Made by a program: the position numbers and the translations under genes
NCBI GenBank assembly: GCA_019635285.1
Contig: JAHBZS010000010.1
Span: 1 to 64,000 of the forward strand
Length of the DNA: 64,000 nucleotides
Direction: 5' to 3'
Source of the DNA: Rubrivivax sp.
Lineage (GTDB): Bacteria; Pseudomonadota; Gammaproteobacteria; Burkholderiales; Burkholderiaceae_C
Part shown: positions 26,337 to 38,517 of the stretch, in pieces
How the letters are laid out: every line of letters begins with the position of its first letter
Numbering within the stretch: position 1 is the first letter of the stretch
The notes under the pieces: model-generated
The model's database searches: none
The model's input: the letters and a program-made list of their open reading frames with translations, nothing else
Told to the model about the DNA's origin: nothing

Positions 26337-26840
26337 ATGCAACGCAGCAAGAGACGACTGCTCGCCGCCACCGCAATGGCCCTGCTCGCCGCCGCCGGCC
26401 GGGTGCGGGCGCACGGCGACGAAACCCATGCGCAGACGACCGGTCCGGTGCGCAAGGAGCAGAAAGACTGGGGCATCGCCGGCGACGCCGGCCCGGCCAC
26501 GCGCCGCGTCGAGGTCGGCATGTCCGACGACATGCGCTTCAAGCCCGACCACATCGCCATCAGGCGGGGCGACACCGTGCGCTTCGTCGTGCATAACCGC
26601 GGCAAGGTGATGCACGAATTCGTCATCGGCACGCCCGCCGAGAATCAGAAGCACGCCGCGCTGATGCAAAAGTTTCCGGGCATGGAGCACGATGAGCCGT
26701 ACATGGCCCACGTGCCGCCAGGCAAGACGGGCCAGATCGTCTGGACCTTCAACCGCGCCGGGACCTTCGAGTTCGCCTGCCTGATCGCCGGGCACTACCA
26801 GGCCGGCATGGTCGGCACGCTGTCGGTGAGCGCGTCATGA
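26337..26840 (+). CDS. Cupredoxin-domain copper protein
   Basis: 167 residues. A signal peptide ends near RVRA (residue 25). The mature protein has a type 1 copper site: His93 (VMHEF), Cys148, His153 and Met158 (FACLIAGHYQAGM). It resembles plastocyanin/azurin-like copper carriers paired with multicopper oxidases. AGGAGA precedes the ATG. It lies 25 bases after the oxidase and overlaps the DUF411 gene (ATGA). The likely role is periplasmic copper or electron transfer. Confidence 0.9.
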   Translation: MQRSKRRLLAATAMALLAAAGRVRAHGDETHAQTTGPVRKEQKDWGIAGDAGPATRRVEVGMSDDMRFKPDHIAIRRGDTVRFVVHNRGKVMHEFVIGTPAENQKHAALMQKFPGMEHDEPYMAHVPPGKTGQIVWTFNRAGTFEFACLIAGHYQAGMVGTLSVSAS

Positions 26841-27292
26841 GGCCCGCCCGACGCGGGTTCATCGGCGCGGCGCTGGCGGCCCTGACCGTGCCCGCCGCGC
26901 TAGCCGCGGCCCCCACGGACGTGGATGTCTGGAAGTCGCCGACCTGCGGCTGCTGCAAGGACTGGATCCAGCATCTGGAAGCCCATGGCTTCCGCGTCAA
27001 GGTCCACGACAGCGGCAACACCGCGGCACGGGCACGCCTGGGCATCCCCATGCGCCTCGGCTCCTGCCACACCGCACAGGTCGCCGGCTATGCGCTGGAG
27101 GGCCACGTGCCGGTGCGTGAGATCCGCCGCCTGTTGGCCGAACGCCCGCAAGCGATCGGCCTGGCCGTGCCCGGCATGCCTGTGGGCTCGCCCGGCATGG
27201 ACGGCCCCGCCTATGGCGCGCGCCGGGATGCCTACGACGTGCTGCTGCTGCGTCGGGACGGCAGCACCACGCCGTACCAGCGCTACCCGTGA
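26837..27292 (+). CDS. DUF411 metal-binding protein
   Basis: 151 residues. An N-terminal RRGFIG plus hydrophobic stretch is a likely signal. The DUF411 core has SPTCGCCKDW with Cys37, Cys39 and Cys40, then GSCHTA near residue 75, and the family ending GMPVGSPGMDG. DUF411 proteins are associated with copper resistance. It is the last gene of the cluster and overlaps the cupredoxin gene. Confidence 0.92.
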   Translation: MRPARRGFIGAALAALTVPAALAAAPTDVDVWKSPTCGCCKDWIQHLEAHGFRVKVHDSGNTAARARLGIPMRLGSCHTAQVAGYALEGHVPVREIRRLLAERPQAIGLAVPGMPVGSPGMDGPAYGARRDAYDVLLLRRDGSTTPYQRYP

Positions 27293-27386
27293 AAGGCGTC
27301 GATGCGCCGCGCGCCATTGGCGATGAGGCCCATCGTTGCCGAGCAGCGGCCGCGCGCGGCCGGTCGCGAGCCACCAGGTCGTTGAC

Positions 27387-27408
27387 GCGGCCCGCGGCCG
27401 CGGGCCGC
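27387..27408. repeat. Perfect 22-base GC palindrome
   Basis: The half-site is GCGGCCCGCGG, followed at once by its reverse complement. It sits in the 173-base gap between DUF411 and mscS. It can fold with an eight-pair stem and six-base loop, but no T-run follows. It may act as a stem that ends copper-cluster transcription. Confidence 0.4.
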
Positions 27409-27465
27409 TGAATCCGGCGGGCCAGGCCGCAGAATCGGGGGGCGTCCTATTACCGGCAGAGCCCC

Positions 27466-28269
27466 TTGTTGCACGATCTCGACTTCTTGAACGCCCGGCT
27501 GTTCACCCTGGGCGGCAGCGCCATCACCTTGTGGGACATCGTCTTCGTCGTCGTGGCGGTGATGGCCCTGCTGTGGTTCGCGGCCCATGCCCAGCGCTGG
27601 CTGGACCGGCGCCTGTCGACGCACACCCGCCTGGACCCGTCGATGCGCAAGGTGGTCGACAACCTGGTGCGCATCTCCATCCTGGTGATCGGCGTGCTGG
27701 TCATCGTGCAGGCCGTCGGCATCAACCTCACCACCTTCAACGTGGTGGCCGGCGCGGTGGGCGTGGGCATCGGCGTGGGCTTGCAGAACGTCGCCAGCAA
27801 CTTCATCGGCGGCCTGATCGTGCTGTTCGAGCGGCCGGTCAATATCGGCGACCGCATCGCCGTCAGCGGCGTCGAAGGCCGCGTGCGCGCCATCGGCGCG
27901 CGCGCCACCCGCATCCAGTGCGCCGACGGCACGGTGGTCATCGTGCCCAACCAGTCGATCATCGGCAGCAACGTGACTACTTGGCCGCAGCCATCGAGCG
28001 CCTGGCAACTGGTGTTCCCGCTGAGCGTCAAGCTCGGCACCGACATCGACGCGCTGCGCCAGACGCTGCTGGCAACGGCGGCCGCCGATGCCGACGTGCT
28101 GCGTGAACCGGCCCCGTTCGTCAACCTGGTGTCGACGGCCGGCGCGCTGGCCTTCGAGTTGCGGCTGTACACCGCGCACGATGTGGTCGGCCTGCCCGAC
28201 CTGCAGAGCCGGCTGCGCCAGGCCCTGCTGGCCAAGCTGACAGCCGCAGGCATCGAGGTGCAGGGCTGA
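27466..28269 (+). CDS. Small-conductance mechanosensitive channel (MscS family)
   Basis: 267 residues. Two or three N-terminal helices precede the pore helix VGVGIGVGLQNVASNFIGGLIVLFERP (about 97-123, in pieces), the classical TM3 region. The cytoplasmic beta-domain follows with NIGDRI and VIVPNQSIIGSNVTTW. No ATG or GTG is available between the upstream stop at 27409 and the family N-terminus, so the start is TTG at 27466 (or 27469). The channel would release solutes on hypo-osmotic shock. It appears monocistronic. Confidence 0.9.
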   Translation: MLHDLDFLNARLFTLGGSAITLWDIVFVVVAVMALLWFAAHAQRWLDRRLSTHTRLDPSMRKVVDNLVRISILVIGVLVIVQAVGINLTTFNVVAGAVGVGIGVGLQNVASNFIGGLIVLFERPVNIGDRIAVSGVEGRVRAIGARATRIQCADGTVVIVPNQSIIGSNVTTWPQPSSAWQLVFPLSVKLGTDIDALRQTLLATAAADADVLREPAPFVNLVSTAGALAFELRLYTAHDVVGLPDLQSRLRQALLAKLTAAGIEVQG

Positions 28270-28279
28270 ACGTGGAGCC

Positions 28280-28298
28280 GGCCGCGCGCTGCGCGGCC
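28280..28298 (+). terminator. Hairpin after mscS
   Basis: Stem GGCCGCGC / GCGCGGCC with loop GCT, ten bases after the mscS stop. No U-run follows, so it is a weak or Rho-aided terminator at best. Confidence 0.4.
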
Positions 28299-28343
28299 GC
28301 GGGTTCAGTGCCTGGCCGTGGCGTCGCGACGGCGTGGAATCGG

Positions 28344-28417
28344 TGGAGGCGCGGAGCGGAGTCGAACCGCTCTGGACGGATTTGCAATCCGCTGCATAAC
28401 CGCTTTGCTACCGCGCC
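28344..28417 (-). tRNA. tRNA-Cys (anticodon GCA)
   Basis: A 74-base tRNA with acceptor GGCGCGG / CCGCGCC and encoded CCA. Anticodon loop TTGCAAA gives GCA; T-loop GGTTCGACTCC. It follows tRNA-Gly on the same strand, with a strong hairpin between them. Confidence 0.97.
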
Positions 28418-28440
28418 ACGTGGCCGGCCCTGGAGCCGAC

Positions 28441-28470
28441 AAAAAAGGGAAGCCTGGGCTTCCCTTTTTA
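28441..28470. terminator. Bidirectional terminator-like hairpin between two tRNA genes
   Basis: AAAAAAGGGAAGC, loop CTGG, GCTTCCCTTTTT. The stem is flanked by A-run and T-run on both strands. It stands between tRNA-Gly and tRNA-Cys, which are co-directional, so it could separate their transcripts or stop antisense reading. Confidence 0.75.
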
Positions 28471-28475
28471 TTACC

Positions 28476-28551
28476 TGGAGCGGGAGACGAGTCTCGAACT
28501 CGCGACCTCAACCTTGGCAAGGTTGCGCTCTACCAACTGAGCTACTCCCGC
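28476..28551 (-). tRNA. tRNA-Gly (anticodon GCC)
   Basis: A 76-base tRNA with acceptor GCGGGAG / CTCCCGC and encoded CCA. Anticodon loop TTGCCAA gives GCC; D-arm AGCTCAGTTGGTAGAGC; T-loop GAGTTCGAGACTC. It lies 43 bases downstream of lon. Confidence 0.97.
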
Positions 28552-28594
28552 GGGAGACCGCCATTATAGCAGCACCATCGCGGCCCTCCGGCCG

Positions 28595-31021
<2,427 letters not shown>

Positions 31022-31044
31022 AGGAACCTCACTTTCTCAGGCCG

Positions 31045-31072
31045 ATTTGGGGCCCGAGGCGGGAAATGCAAG
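31045..31072 (-). promoter_or_regulatory. Candidate sigma-32 promoter of lon
   Basis: Read on the minus strand: CTTGCAT, 13-base spacer, CCCCAAAT, against the consensus CTTGAAA / CCCCATNT (5 of 7, and 7 of 8 counting the N position). It lies in the 80-base clpX-lon gap, about 24 bases before the lon ATG. lon is a heat-shock gene in many proteobacteria, which supports the reading. Confidence 0.5.
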
Positions 31073-31101
31073 ATGCACGCCGCGCCCGGCGGCGCCCGAG
31101 C

Positions 31102-32376
<1,275 letters not shown>

Positions 32377-32511
32377 GGGTGTGTGTGTGCTGCGGGCCCG
32401 CTAGGTATTGACGGGCGCCATCATAGTGTATGCAGGGGCCCGAGTTCTCCTCTGAAATGAGGCCATCTTCCGGGCATTCCCGCGCGCTTCAGTCGGGAAT
32501 CAGGCGCCGAA

Positions 32512-33120
32512 TCAGCCGCGCCGTTCGAGCACCTTGTCGATCAGGCCATAGTCCAGCGCCTCGGCCGGGCTCATCCAGCGGTCGCGCTCCATGTCGGCGG
32601 CGATGCGCTCCAGCGGCTGGCCGGTGCGCTCGGCGTAGATGCGGTTCAGCTGCTCGCGGGTCTTCAGGATCTCGCGCGCCTGGATCTCGATGTCGGTGGC
32701 CTGCCCCTGGGCGCCGCCGGAGGGCTGGTGGATCATGACGCGGCTGTTCGGCAGCGCGAAGCGCTTGCCCTTGGCGCCGGCCATCAGCAGGAAGCTGCCC
32801 ATGCTGGCCGCCATGCCCATGCACAGCGTGGACACGTCCGGCTTGATGAACTGCATCGTGTCGAAGATCGACAGGCCGGCGCTGACGCTGCCGCCCGGCG
32901 AGTTGATGTACAGCGAGATGTCCTTGTCGGGGTTCTCGCTTTCCAGGAACAGCAGCTGCGCCACCACCAGGTTGGCCGTCTGGTCGTTGACCGGGCCGAC
33001 CAGGAAGATCACCCGCTCGCGCAGCAGGCGGCTGTAGATGTCGTAGGCACGCTCGCCGCGCCCGGACTGCTCGATGACGATGGGCACCATGCCCAGGTTC
33101 TGGATCTCTTGCACGCTCAT
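32512..33120 (-). CDS. clpP: ClpP serine protease subunit
   Basis: 202 residues. The catalytic triad is Ser106 (GMAASMGS), His131 (VMIHQPSGG) and Asp180. The start at 33120 follows AGAGG; an upstream in-frame Met at 33153 would add 11 residues without family support. It forms the double-ring peptidase used by ClpX and sits between tig and clpX, as in most proteobacteria. Confidence 0.98.
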   Translation of the reverse strand: MSVQEIQNLGMVPIVIEQSGRGERAYDIYSRLLRERVIFLVGPVNDQTANLVVAQLLFLESENPDKDISLYINSPGGSVSAGLSIFDTMQFIKPDVSTLCMGMAASMGSFLLMAGAKGKRFALPNSRVMIHQPSGGAQGQATDIEIQAREILKTREQLNRIYAERTGQPLERIAADMERDRWMSPAEALDYGLIDKVLERRG

Positions 33121-33188
33121 GAACTGGCCTCTAGGGGATCGGGGATGGCCCATTATGGAACGCCCCCGACCGGCCCGCAGGGGCTGCT

Positions 33189-34499
33189 TCAGTTCGTCGA
33201 CATCAGTTCGTCGAAGGCCAGCTGCTTGGACGTGACCTTGGCCTTGGACAGCACGAAATCGGTGACGTTCTTCTCGATCACCAGCGCCTCGACTTCGGCC
33301 ATGCGGCTGCGGTCGCTGAGATACCAGCGCATCACCTCGGCCGGCTTCTCGTAGCTCTGGCTCATCTCCTCGATGTGCGCCTGCAGCTGCTCCGGCTTGG
33401 CCTGCAGGTTGTTGGCGCGCACCAGCTCGGCCACCACCAGGCCCAGGCGCACGCGGCGCTCGGCCTGGGCCTGGAACAGCTCCTGCGGCAGCGGCGCGCT
33501 GTCGGCGTCCTTGATGCCGCGCTTCTTCAGGTCCTCGCGCGCCGAGGCCATCAGGCGCTCCAGTTCGCTGCTCACCAGCGCGTTCGGCAGGTCCAGCGTC
33601 GAGCTCTTGATCAGCGCGTCCATGACCGCGCCCTTGTTGCGCGCCAGCACGCGCATGCGCATTTCGCGTTCCAGGTTCTTCTTCACGCTGTCACGCAGGC
33701 CGTCCACCGTGGCGCCGGCGATGCCCAGCGACTTGGCAAAGGCCTCGTCCACCTCGGGCAGCTTCTGTGCTTCGATCTTGGTGACGCTGACGCGGAAGTC
33801 GGCTTCCTTGCCGGCCACGTCCTGGCCGTGGTAGTCGGCCGGGAACTGCAGCGGGAAGGTCTTCGACTGGCCGACCGTCATGCCGCGCACGGCCTTGTCG
33901 AACTGCTCCAGCATCTGGCCTTCGCCGATGATGAACTGGAAGGCCTCGGCCTTGCCGCCGGCGAAAGGCTCGCCGTCGATCTTGCCTTCGAAGTCGATGG
34001 TCACGCGGTCGCCTTCGGCCGCACCCTCGCTGGCCGGGCGCTGGGCGAAGCTGCGGCGCTGCTTGCGCAGGATCTCGATGGTGCGGTCGATGGCTTCGTC
34101 GGTGACCTCGGCGCTGGTGGACTCGATCTCCGCGGCCGACAGGTCGCCGATCTGCACCTCCGGGTAGACCTCGAAGGTGGCGTCGAACACCATCTGGCCT
34201 TCGGGCGCATCGTCCTTCTGCGTGATGCGCGGCGCGCCGGCCACGCGCAGCTGGGCCTCGCTGGCGGCATCGTTGAAGGCGCGGCCGACGTGGTCGTTCA
34301 TGACCTCGTAGTGCACCGAATAGCCATAGCGCTGCGCGACCACCGACATCGGCACCTTGCCCGGGCGGAAGCCGGCCGCCTTGACGGTGCGCGACAGCTT
34401 CTTCAGGCGGGTCTCGACCTCGCTGCTGATCTGTTGGCTGGGCACGCTCAGCGTGATGCGACGTTCCAGCTTGTCAAGGGTTTCCACGTTCACGGCCAT
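33189..34499 (-). CDS. tig: Trigger factor chaperone
   Basis: A 436-residue ribosome-bound peptidyl-prolyl isomerase. The N-terminal ribosome-binding domain has the signature [17 protein letters not shown] (residues about 45-61). The FKBP-type isomerase domain follows (about 160-245, [23 protein letters not shown] in pieces), then the helical C-terminal chaperone domain. A tRNA-Leu ends 26 bases upstream on the same strand. Confidence 0.98.
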   Translation of the reverse strand: MAVNVETLDKLERRITLSVPSQQISSEVETRLKKLSRTVKAAGFRPGKVPMSVVAQRYGYSVHYEVMNDHVGRAFNDAASEAQLRVAGAPRITQKDDAPEGQMVFDATFEVYPEVQIGDLSAAEIESTSAEVTDEAIDRTIEILRKQRRSFAQRPASEGAAEGDRVTIDFEGKIDGEPFAGGKAEAFQFIIGEGQMLEQFDKAVRGMTVGQSKTFPLQFPADYHGQDVAGKEADFRVSVTKIEAQKLPEVDEAFAKSLGIAGATVDGLRDSVKKNLEREMRMRVLARNKGAVMDALIKSSTLDLPNALVSSELERLMASAREDLKKRGIKDADSAPLPQELFQAQAERRVRLGLVVAELVRANNLQAKPEQLQAHIEEMSQSYEKPAEVMRWYLSDRSRMAEVEALVIEKNVTDFVLSKAKVTSKQLAFDELMSTN

Positions 34500-34525
34500 G
34501 ATGGGCTCTTTCCACTGATGATGTC

Positions 34526-34612
34526 TGGTGCGCGGGGCCGGACTCGAACCGGCACGCCCGTGAAGGCGTCAGGACCTAAACCTGGTGCGTCTACCAATTT
34601 CGCCACCCGCGC
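34526..34612 (-). tRNA. tRNA-Leu (anticodon UAG)
   Basis: An 87-base type II tRNA. Acceptor GCGCGGG / CCCGCGC, discriminator A and encoded CCA; anticodon loop TTTAGGT gives UAG; long variable arm; T-loop GGTTCGAGTCC. It directly precedes tig, an arrangement shared with related bacteria. Confidence 0.97.
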
Positions 34613-34689
34613 GGCACAAGGTTCAAAACGGCAAGGGGCCCGTTGCGGACCCCTTCAGCAACCCGGCGAAGGGCGGATTCTAACTGGCC

Positions 34690-35526
34690 GTGGACAATAG
34701 GGCGGTGGCCGTGCAGCACTACGAGAACTTTCCCGTCGCATCGCTGCTGTGCCCGGCGCCGCTGCGGCCGGCGGTGGTGGCGCTGTACCGCTTTGCGCGC
34801 ACCGCCGACGACCTGGCCGACGAGGGCGACGCCCCCGCCGAACAGCGCACGGCCCAGCTCGCCCGCTATCGCGCCGAGCTGACGGCGGTGGCCCAGGGCG
34901 CCCTGCCCGGTGGTGACTGGCCGGAAGTCTTCTACCCGCTGTCCCAGGCCATGCGGCAGCACGATCTGCCGGTGCCGCTGCTGCATGCCTTGCTCGACGC
35001 CTTCGAGCAGGACGTGCGCAACCCGCGCTATGCCGACCGCGCCGCGCTGCTGGACTACTGCGCGCGCTCGGCCGACCCGGTGGGGCGCCTGCTGCTGCAC
35101 CTGTACCGCGTCGGCGACGACCTGTCGCTGCGCCAGTCCGACGCCATCTGCAGTGCCTTGCAGCTGATCAACTTCTGGCAGGACCTGAGCGTGGACCTGC
35201 CGCGCCACCGCGTCTATCTGCCGGAGCAGGATCTGCGGCGCCATGGCCTGGACGCCGACGCGTGCCTGCGGCAGCCCGACGCCGGGGCGACACGCGCGCT
35301 GGTGCGCGAACTGGCGCAATGGGCCGGCGCGCTGATGGCCGAGGGCGCGCCGCTGGCGCTGCGCCTGCCGGGACGCATCGGCTGGGAGTTGCGGCTGGTG
35401 GTGCAGGGCGGCCTGCGGATTCTTGAGAAAATCGCCGCCATGGACTACACCACGCCGCGCTCGCGACCGACCTTGCGCCGTGCCGACGCGCCGGGGTTGT
35501 TGTGGCGCGCGCTGCGCATGAGGTGA
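34690..35526 (+). CDS. hpnC: Squalene synthase HpnC (hydroxysqualene-forming step)
   Basis: 278 residues from a GTG start, of the squalene/phytoene synthase fold. It converts presqualene diphosphate to hydroxysqualene in the bacterial HpnCDE route to hopanoids. The first Asp motif is RFARTADDLADEGD (about 35-48) and the second is INFWQDLSVDLPRHRVYLP (about 160-178). The family N-terminus HYENFPVAS begins shortly after, so GTG at 34705 or 34711 are alternative starts. The stop overlaps hpnD. Confidence 0.92.
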   Translation: MDNRAVAVQHYENFPVASLLCPAPLRPAVVALYRFARTADDLADEGDAPAEQRTAQLARYRAELTAVAQGALPGGDWPEVFYPLSQAMRQHDLPVPLLHALLDAFEQDVRNPRYADRAALLDYCARSADPVGRLLLHLYRVGDDLSLRQSDAICSALQLINFWQDLSVDLPRHRVYLPEQDLRRHGLDADACLRQPDAGATRALVRELAQWAGALMAEGAPLALRLPGRIGWELRLVVQGGLRILEKIAAMDYTTPRSRPTLRRADAPGLLWRALRMR

Positions 35527-35531
35527 TGGGC

Positions 35532-36401
35532 ATGCCGGCCAGTCCCGCGGCGATCAGCCCGCAACAGTACGTGCAGGACAAGGCCGCCGCCAGCGGCTCG
35601 TCCTTCTACTACGCCTTTCTCTTCCTGCCGCCGCCACGACGCGCGGCGATCACCGCCTTCTACGCCTTCTGCCGCGAGGTGGACGACGTGGTCGACGAGA
35701 CCAGCGATGCCGGCGTCGCCGCCACCAAGCTGGCCTGGTGGCGCCAGGAAGTCCAGGCCGCCTTCGCCGGCCGGCCCAGCCATCCGGTGATGAAGGCGCT
35801 GATGCCGCTGGCCGCCGAGTTCGGCATCGAGCCCGCGCACCTGTCCGCGGTCATCGACGGCTGCCAGATCGACCTGCAGCAGACGCGCTTCCTCGACTAC
35901 CCCAGCCTGCAACGCTATTGCCATCTGGTGGCGGGCGTGGTGGGCGAGGTCGCCGCGAACATCTTCGGCCGTACCGAGGCCGCGACGGTGCAGTATGCGC
36001 ACGGCCTCGGGCTGGCCATGCAGCTGACCAACATCATCCGCGACGTCGGCGACGACGCGCGGCGCGGGCGCATCTATCTGCCGATGGCCGAGCTGCAGCG
36101 CTTCGGCGTCACTGCGCAGGAACTGCTCAAGCGCGACGCCCCCTGGGGCTACAGCGAGCGCTTCGACGCGCTGATGCGCTTCCAGGCCGAACGCGCCCAC
36201 CGCCAGTACGACGAGGCGCTGGCGCTGCTGCCCGAGGCCGACCGGCGCGCCCAGACGCCCGGGCTGATGATGGCCAACATCTACCGCACCCTGCTGCGCG
36301 AGATCGAAGCCGACGGCTTTCGCGTGCTGCACCAGCGCACCTCGCTGACGCCGCTGCGCAAGCTGTGGATCGCGTGGCGCACGCACCGGCGCGGCCGTTG
36401 A
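35532..36401 (+). CDS. hpnD: Presqualene diphosphate synthase HpnD
   Basis: 289 residues. It joins two farnesyl diphosphates to presqualene diphosphate, the first step of HpnCDE squalene synthesis. Motifs: YAFCREVDDVVDETSD (first Asp-rich, about 42-57) and LTNIIRDVGDDARRGRIYLP (second, about 165-184). I chose the ATG at 35532 because GAGGTG lies six bases upstream. The ATG at 35526, which overlaps the hpnC stop as TGATG, adds only two residues. Confidence 0.94.
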   Translation: MPASPAAISPQQYVQDKAAASGSSFYYAFLFLPPPRRAAITAFYAFCREVDDVVDETSDAGVAATKLAWWRQEVQAAFAGRPSHPVMKALMPLAAEFGIEPAHLSAVIDGCQIDLQQTRFLDYPSLQRYCHLVAGVVGEVAANIFGRTEAATVQYAHGLGLAMQLTNIIRDVGDDARRGRIYLPMAELQRFGVTAQELLKRDAPWGYSERFDALMRFQAERAHRQYDEALALLPEADRRAQTPGLMMANIYRTLLREIEADGFRVLHQRTSLTPLRKLWIAWRTHRRGR

Positions 36402-37690
36402 TCCCGCGGCGCATCGCCGTGGTCGGCGCCGGCTGGGCGGGCATCGCCGCCGCCGTGCATGCGCGCCGCGCCGGGCATGAGGTGCAGGTCTTCGAGATGG
36501 CACCGCAGCCCGGCGGCCGCGCGCGCAGCGTGCCGGTCGACGGCTTCGTGCTGGACAACGGCCAGCACATCCTGATCGGCGCCTACGCGGCCACGCTGGA
36601 ACTGATGCACGAGGTCGGCGCCGACCCGGCGCGGGTGCTGAAGCGCCTGCCGCTGGCGCTGAAGTACCCCGACGGCCAGGGCCTGCAGTTGCGCGGCGGC
36701 GCGCCGATGCCGGACTTCGTGCGCGCCGTGCTCGGCCGCGCCGGCTGGGGCTGGCGGCCGCGGCTGGCGCTGCTGGCCCATGCCGCGCGCTGGGCGGCCG
36801 GCGGCTTTGCCTGCGCACCGACGCTCAGCGTGGCCGAGCTGTGCCGCGGGCTGCCGCGCGTCGTGCAGACGCAGCTGGTGGAGCCGCTGTGCGTCGCCGC
36901 GCTGAACACGCCCGCCGCGCAGGCCAGCGCGCAGGTCTTCCTGCGCGTGCTGCACGACGCGCTGTTCGGCGGGCGCGGGGCGTCGGACCTGCTGCTGCCG
37001 GCCGCGCCGCTGGGCGCCCTGCTGCCCGAGCCGGCCATGGACTGGTTCGACGCGCACGGCGTGCGCCTGCGCGCCGGCGCGCGGGTATTGCAGTTGCAGT
37101 CTCATGCCGCAGGCTGGCAGGTGGACGGCGAGGCCTTCGATGCCGTGGTGCTGGCCTGCAGCGCCGTCGAGGCCGCCCGCCTGTGCCGGGACATCGCCCC
37201 CGGCTGGGCGCAGCAGGCCGCAGCGTTGCGCTACGAGCCCATCGTCACCGTCTACCTGCAAAGCCCGGGCACGCGCCTGCGGCTGCCGATGACGCTGCTG
37301 GACGCGAGCGCCGACGCGCCGGCGCAGTTCGTCTTCGACCTCGGCGCGCTCGGCAGCGCCGAGGGTGTCTTCGCCTTCGTCATCAGCGGCGCGCGCGACT
37401 GGGTTGAACGCGGCCTGCAGGCCACCGCACAAGCCACGCAGGCCCAGGCGCTGGCGGCCTTCGCGCCCGGCACCTGGCCGGTGCCGCCCACGGTGCTGCA
37501 CGTCGGCGCGGAAAAGCGCGCCACCTTCCAATGCACGCCCGGCCTGCAGCGCCCACCGGCGCGCATCGCCGCCAATCTGTGGGCCGCCGGCGACTATGTG
37601 GCCGGGCCCTACCCCGCCACGCTGGAAGGCGCGGTGCGCTCGGGCCGGCAGGCCGCGCAGGATGCCGGTATGCAATTCGCGGTTCCGTAA
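36398..37690 (+). CDS. hpnE: Hydroxysqualene dehydroxylase HpnE
   Basis: A 430-residue flavin amine-oxidase-like enzyme that reduces hydroxysqualene to squalene. The FAD dinucleotide motif is IAVVGAGWAGIAAAVHARRAG (in pieces, residues about 5-25), followed by FEMAPQPGGRARS. The C-terminal FAD contact is NLWAAGDYVAGPYPATLEGAVRSG in pieces near 395-418. The start is TTG at 36398, overlapping the hpnD stop by four bases (TTGA). No ATG or GTG would preserve the nucleotide-binding motif with its normal lead. Confidence 0.93.
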   Translation: MIPRRIAVVGAGWAGIAAAVHARRAGHEVQVFEMAPQPGGRARSVPVDGFVLDNGQHILIGAYAATLELMHEVGADPARVLKRLPLALKYPDGQGLQLRGGAPMPDFVRAVLGRAGWGWRPRLALLAHAARWAAGGFACAPTLSVAELCRGLPRVVQTQLVEPLCVAALNTPAAQASAQVFLRVLHDALFGGRGASDLLLPAAPLGALLPEPAMDWFDAHGVRLRAGARVLQLQSHAAGWQVDGEAFDAVVLACSAVEAARLCRDIAPGWAQQAAALRYEPIVTVYLQSPGTRLRLPMTLLDASADAPAQFVFDLGALGSAEGVFAFVISGARDWVERGLQATAQATQAQALAAFAPGTWPVPPTVLHVGAEKRATFQCTPGLQRPPARIAANLWAAGDYVAGPYPATLEGAVRSGRQAAQDAGMQFAVP

Positions 37691-37724
37691 TGCAGAAAAC
37701 GTCGAAGCGCGCCACAATGTCCGC

Positions 37725-38492
37725 ATGAAGGATCCCGCGAGTTCGAAACCGGCCATCCAGGTGCTCGAACGCAGTTTCATGCTGTTCGACGTGCTGGCCG
37801 CGCACCAGGACCCGGTGTCGCTGAAGCAGATCAGCGCGCAGACCGGCCTGCATCCGTCGACGGCGCACCGCATCCTCAACGACCTGGCGCTGGGCGGCTT
37901 CGTCGAGCGGCCGCATGCCGGCAGCTACCGGCTGGGCATGCGCCTGCTGGAACTCGGCAACCTGGTCAAGGCGCGCCTGGACGTGCGCGAGGCCGCGCTG
38001 GGGCCGATGCGCGACCTGCACAAGCTGACCCACCAGCCGGTGAACCTGTCGATGCGCCAGGGCGACGAGATCGTCTACATCGAACGCGCCTACAGCGAAC
38101 ATTCAGGCATGCAGGTGGTGCGCGCCATCGGCGGCCGCGCACCGCTGCACCTGACGTCGGTGGGCAAGCTGTTCCTGGCGATGGACGACGCGCAGAAGGT
38201 GCGTGCCTATGCCACGCGCAGCGGCCTGGCCGGCCAGACGCGCAACAGCATCACCGCGCTGCCGGCGCTGGAGCGTGAACTGGCCAATGTGCGCCGGCTG
38301 GGCAGCGCGCGCGACGACGAGGAACTGGAACTCGGCGTGCGCTGCATGGCCGCCGGCATCTACGACGACCAGAACAAGCTGGTGGCCGGCCTGTCGATCT
38401 CGGCGCCGGCCGATCGGCTGGAAGAAGGCTGGCTGGAACGCGTCAAGGCGACGGCCGCGCAGATCTCCGCGTCGTTGGGCCACCGCGGCTGA
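37725..38492 (+). CDS. IclR-family transcriptional regulator
   Basis: 255 residues. The N-terminal winged helix (about 10-70) contains SLKQISAQTGLHPSTAHRILNDLALGGFVER in pieces. The C-terminal IclR ligand domain (about 85-250) contains GRAPLHLTSVGKLFLA and LGVRCMAAGIYDDQNKLVAGLSISAP. It follows hpnE by 34 bases, but nothing visible ties it to hopanoid synthesis. Its targets are unknown. Confidence 0.93.
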   Translation: MKDPASSKPAIQVLERSFMLFDVLAAHQDPVSLKQISAQTGLHPSTAHRILNDLALGGFVERPHAGSYRLGMRLLELGNLVKARLDVREAALGPMRDLHKLTHQPVNLSMRQGDEIVYIERAYSEHSGMQVVRAIGGRAPLHLTSVGKLFLAMDDAQKVRAYATRSGLAGQTRNSITALPALERELANVRRLGSARDDEELELGVRCMAAGIYDDQNKLVAGLSISAPADRLEEGWLERVKATAAQISASLGHRG

Positions 38493-38517
38493 GCCGCCGG
38501 CCCGGGCCGATCGGGCT

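Noticed and set aside
32378-32392. (GT)n run just before clpX
   Set aside because: Too short for a phase-variable tract and outside the coding region.
34634-34664. AAGGGG/CCCCTT hairpin upstream of tRNA-Leu(UAG)
   Set aside because: The stem is short and no gene ends there on either strand; probably incidental.
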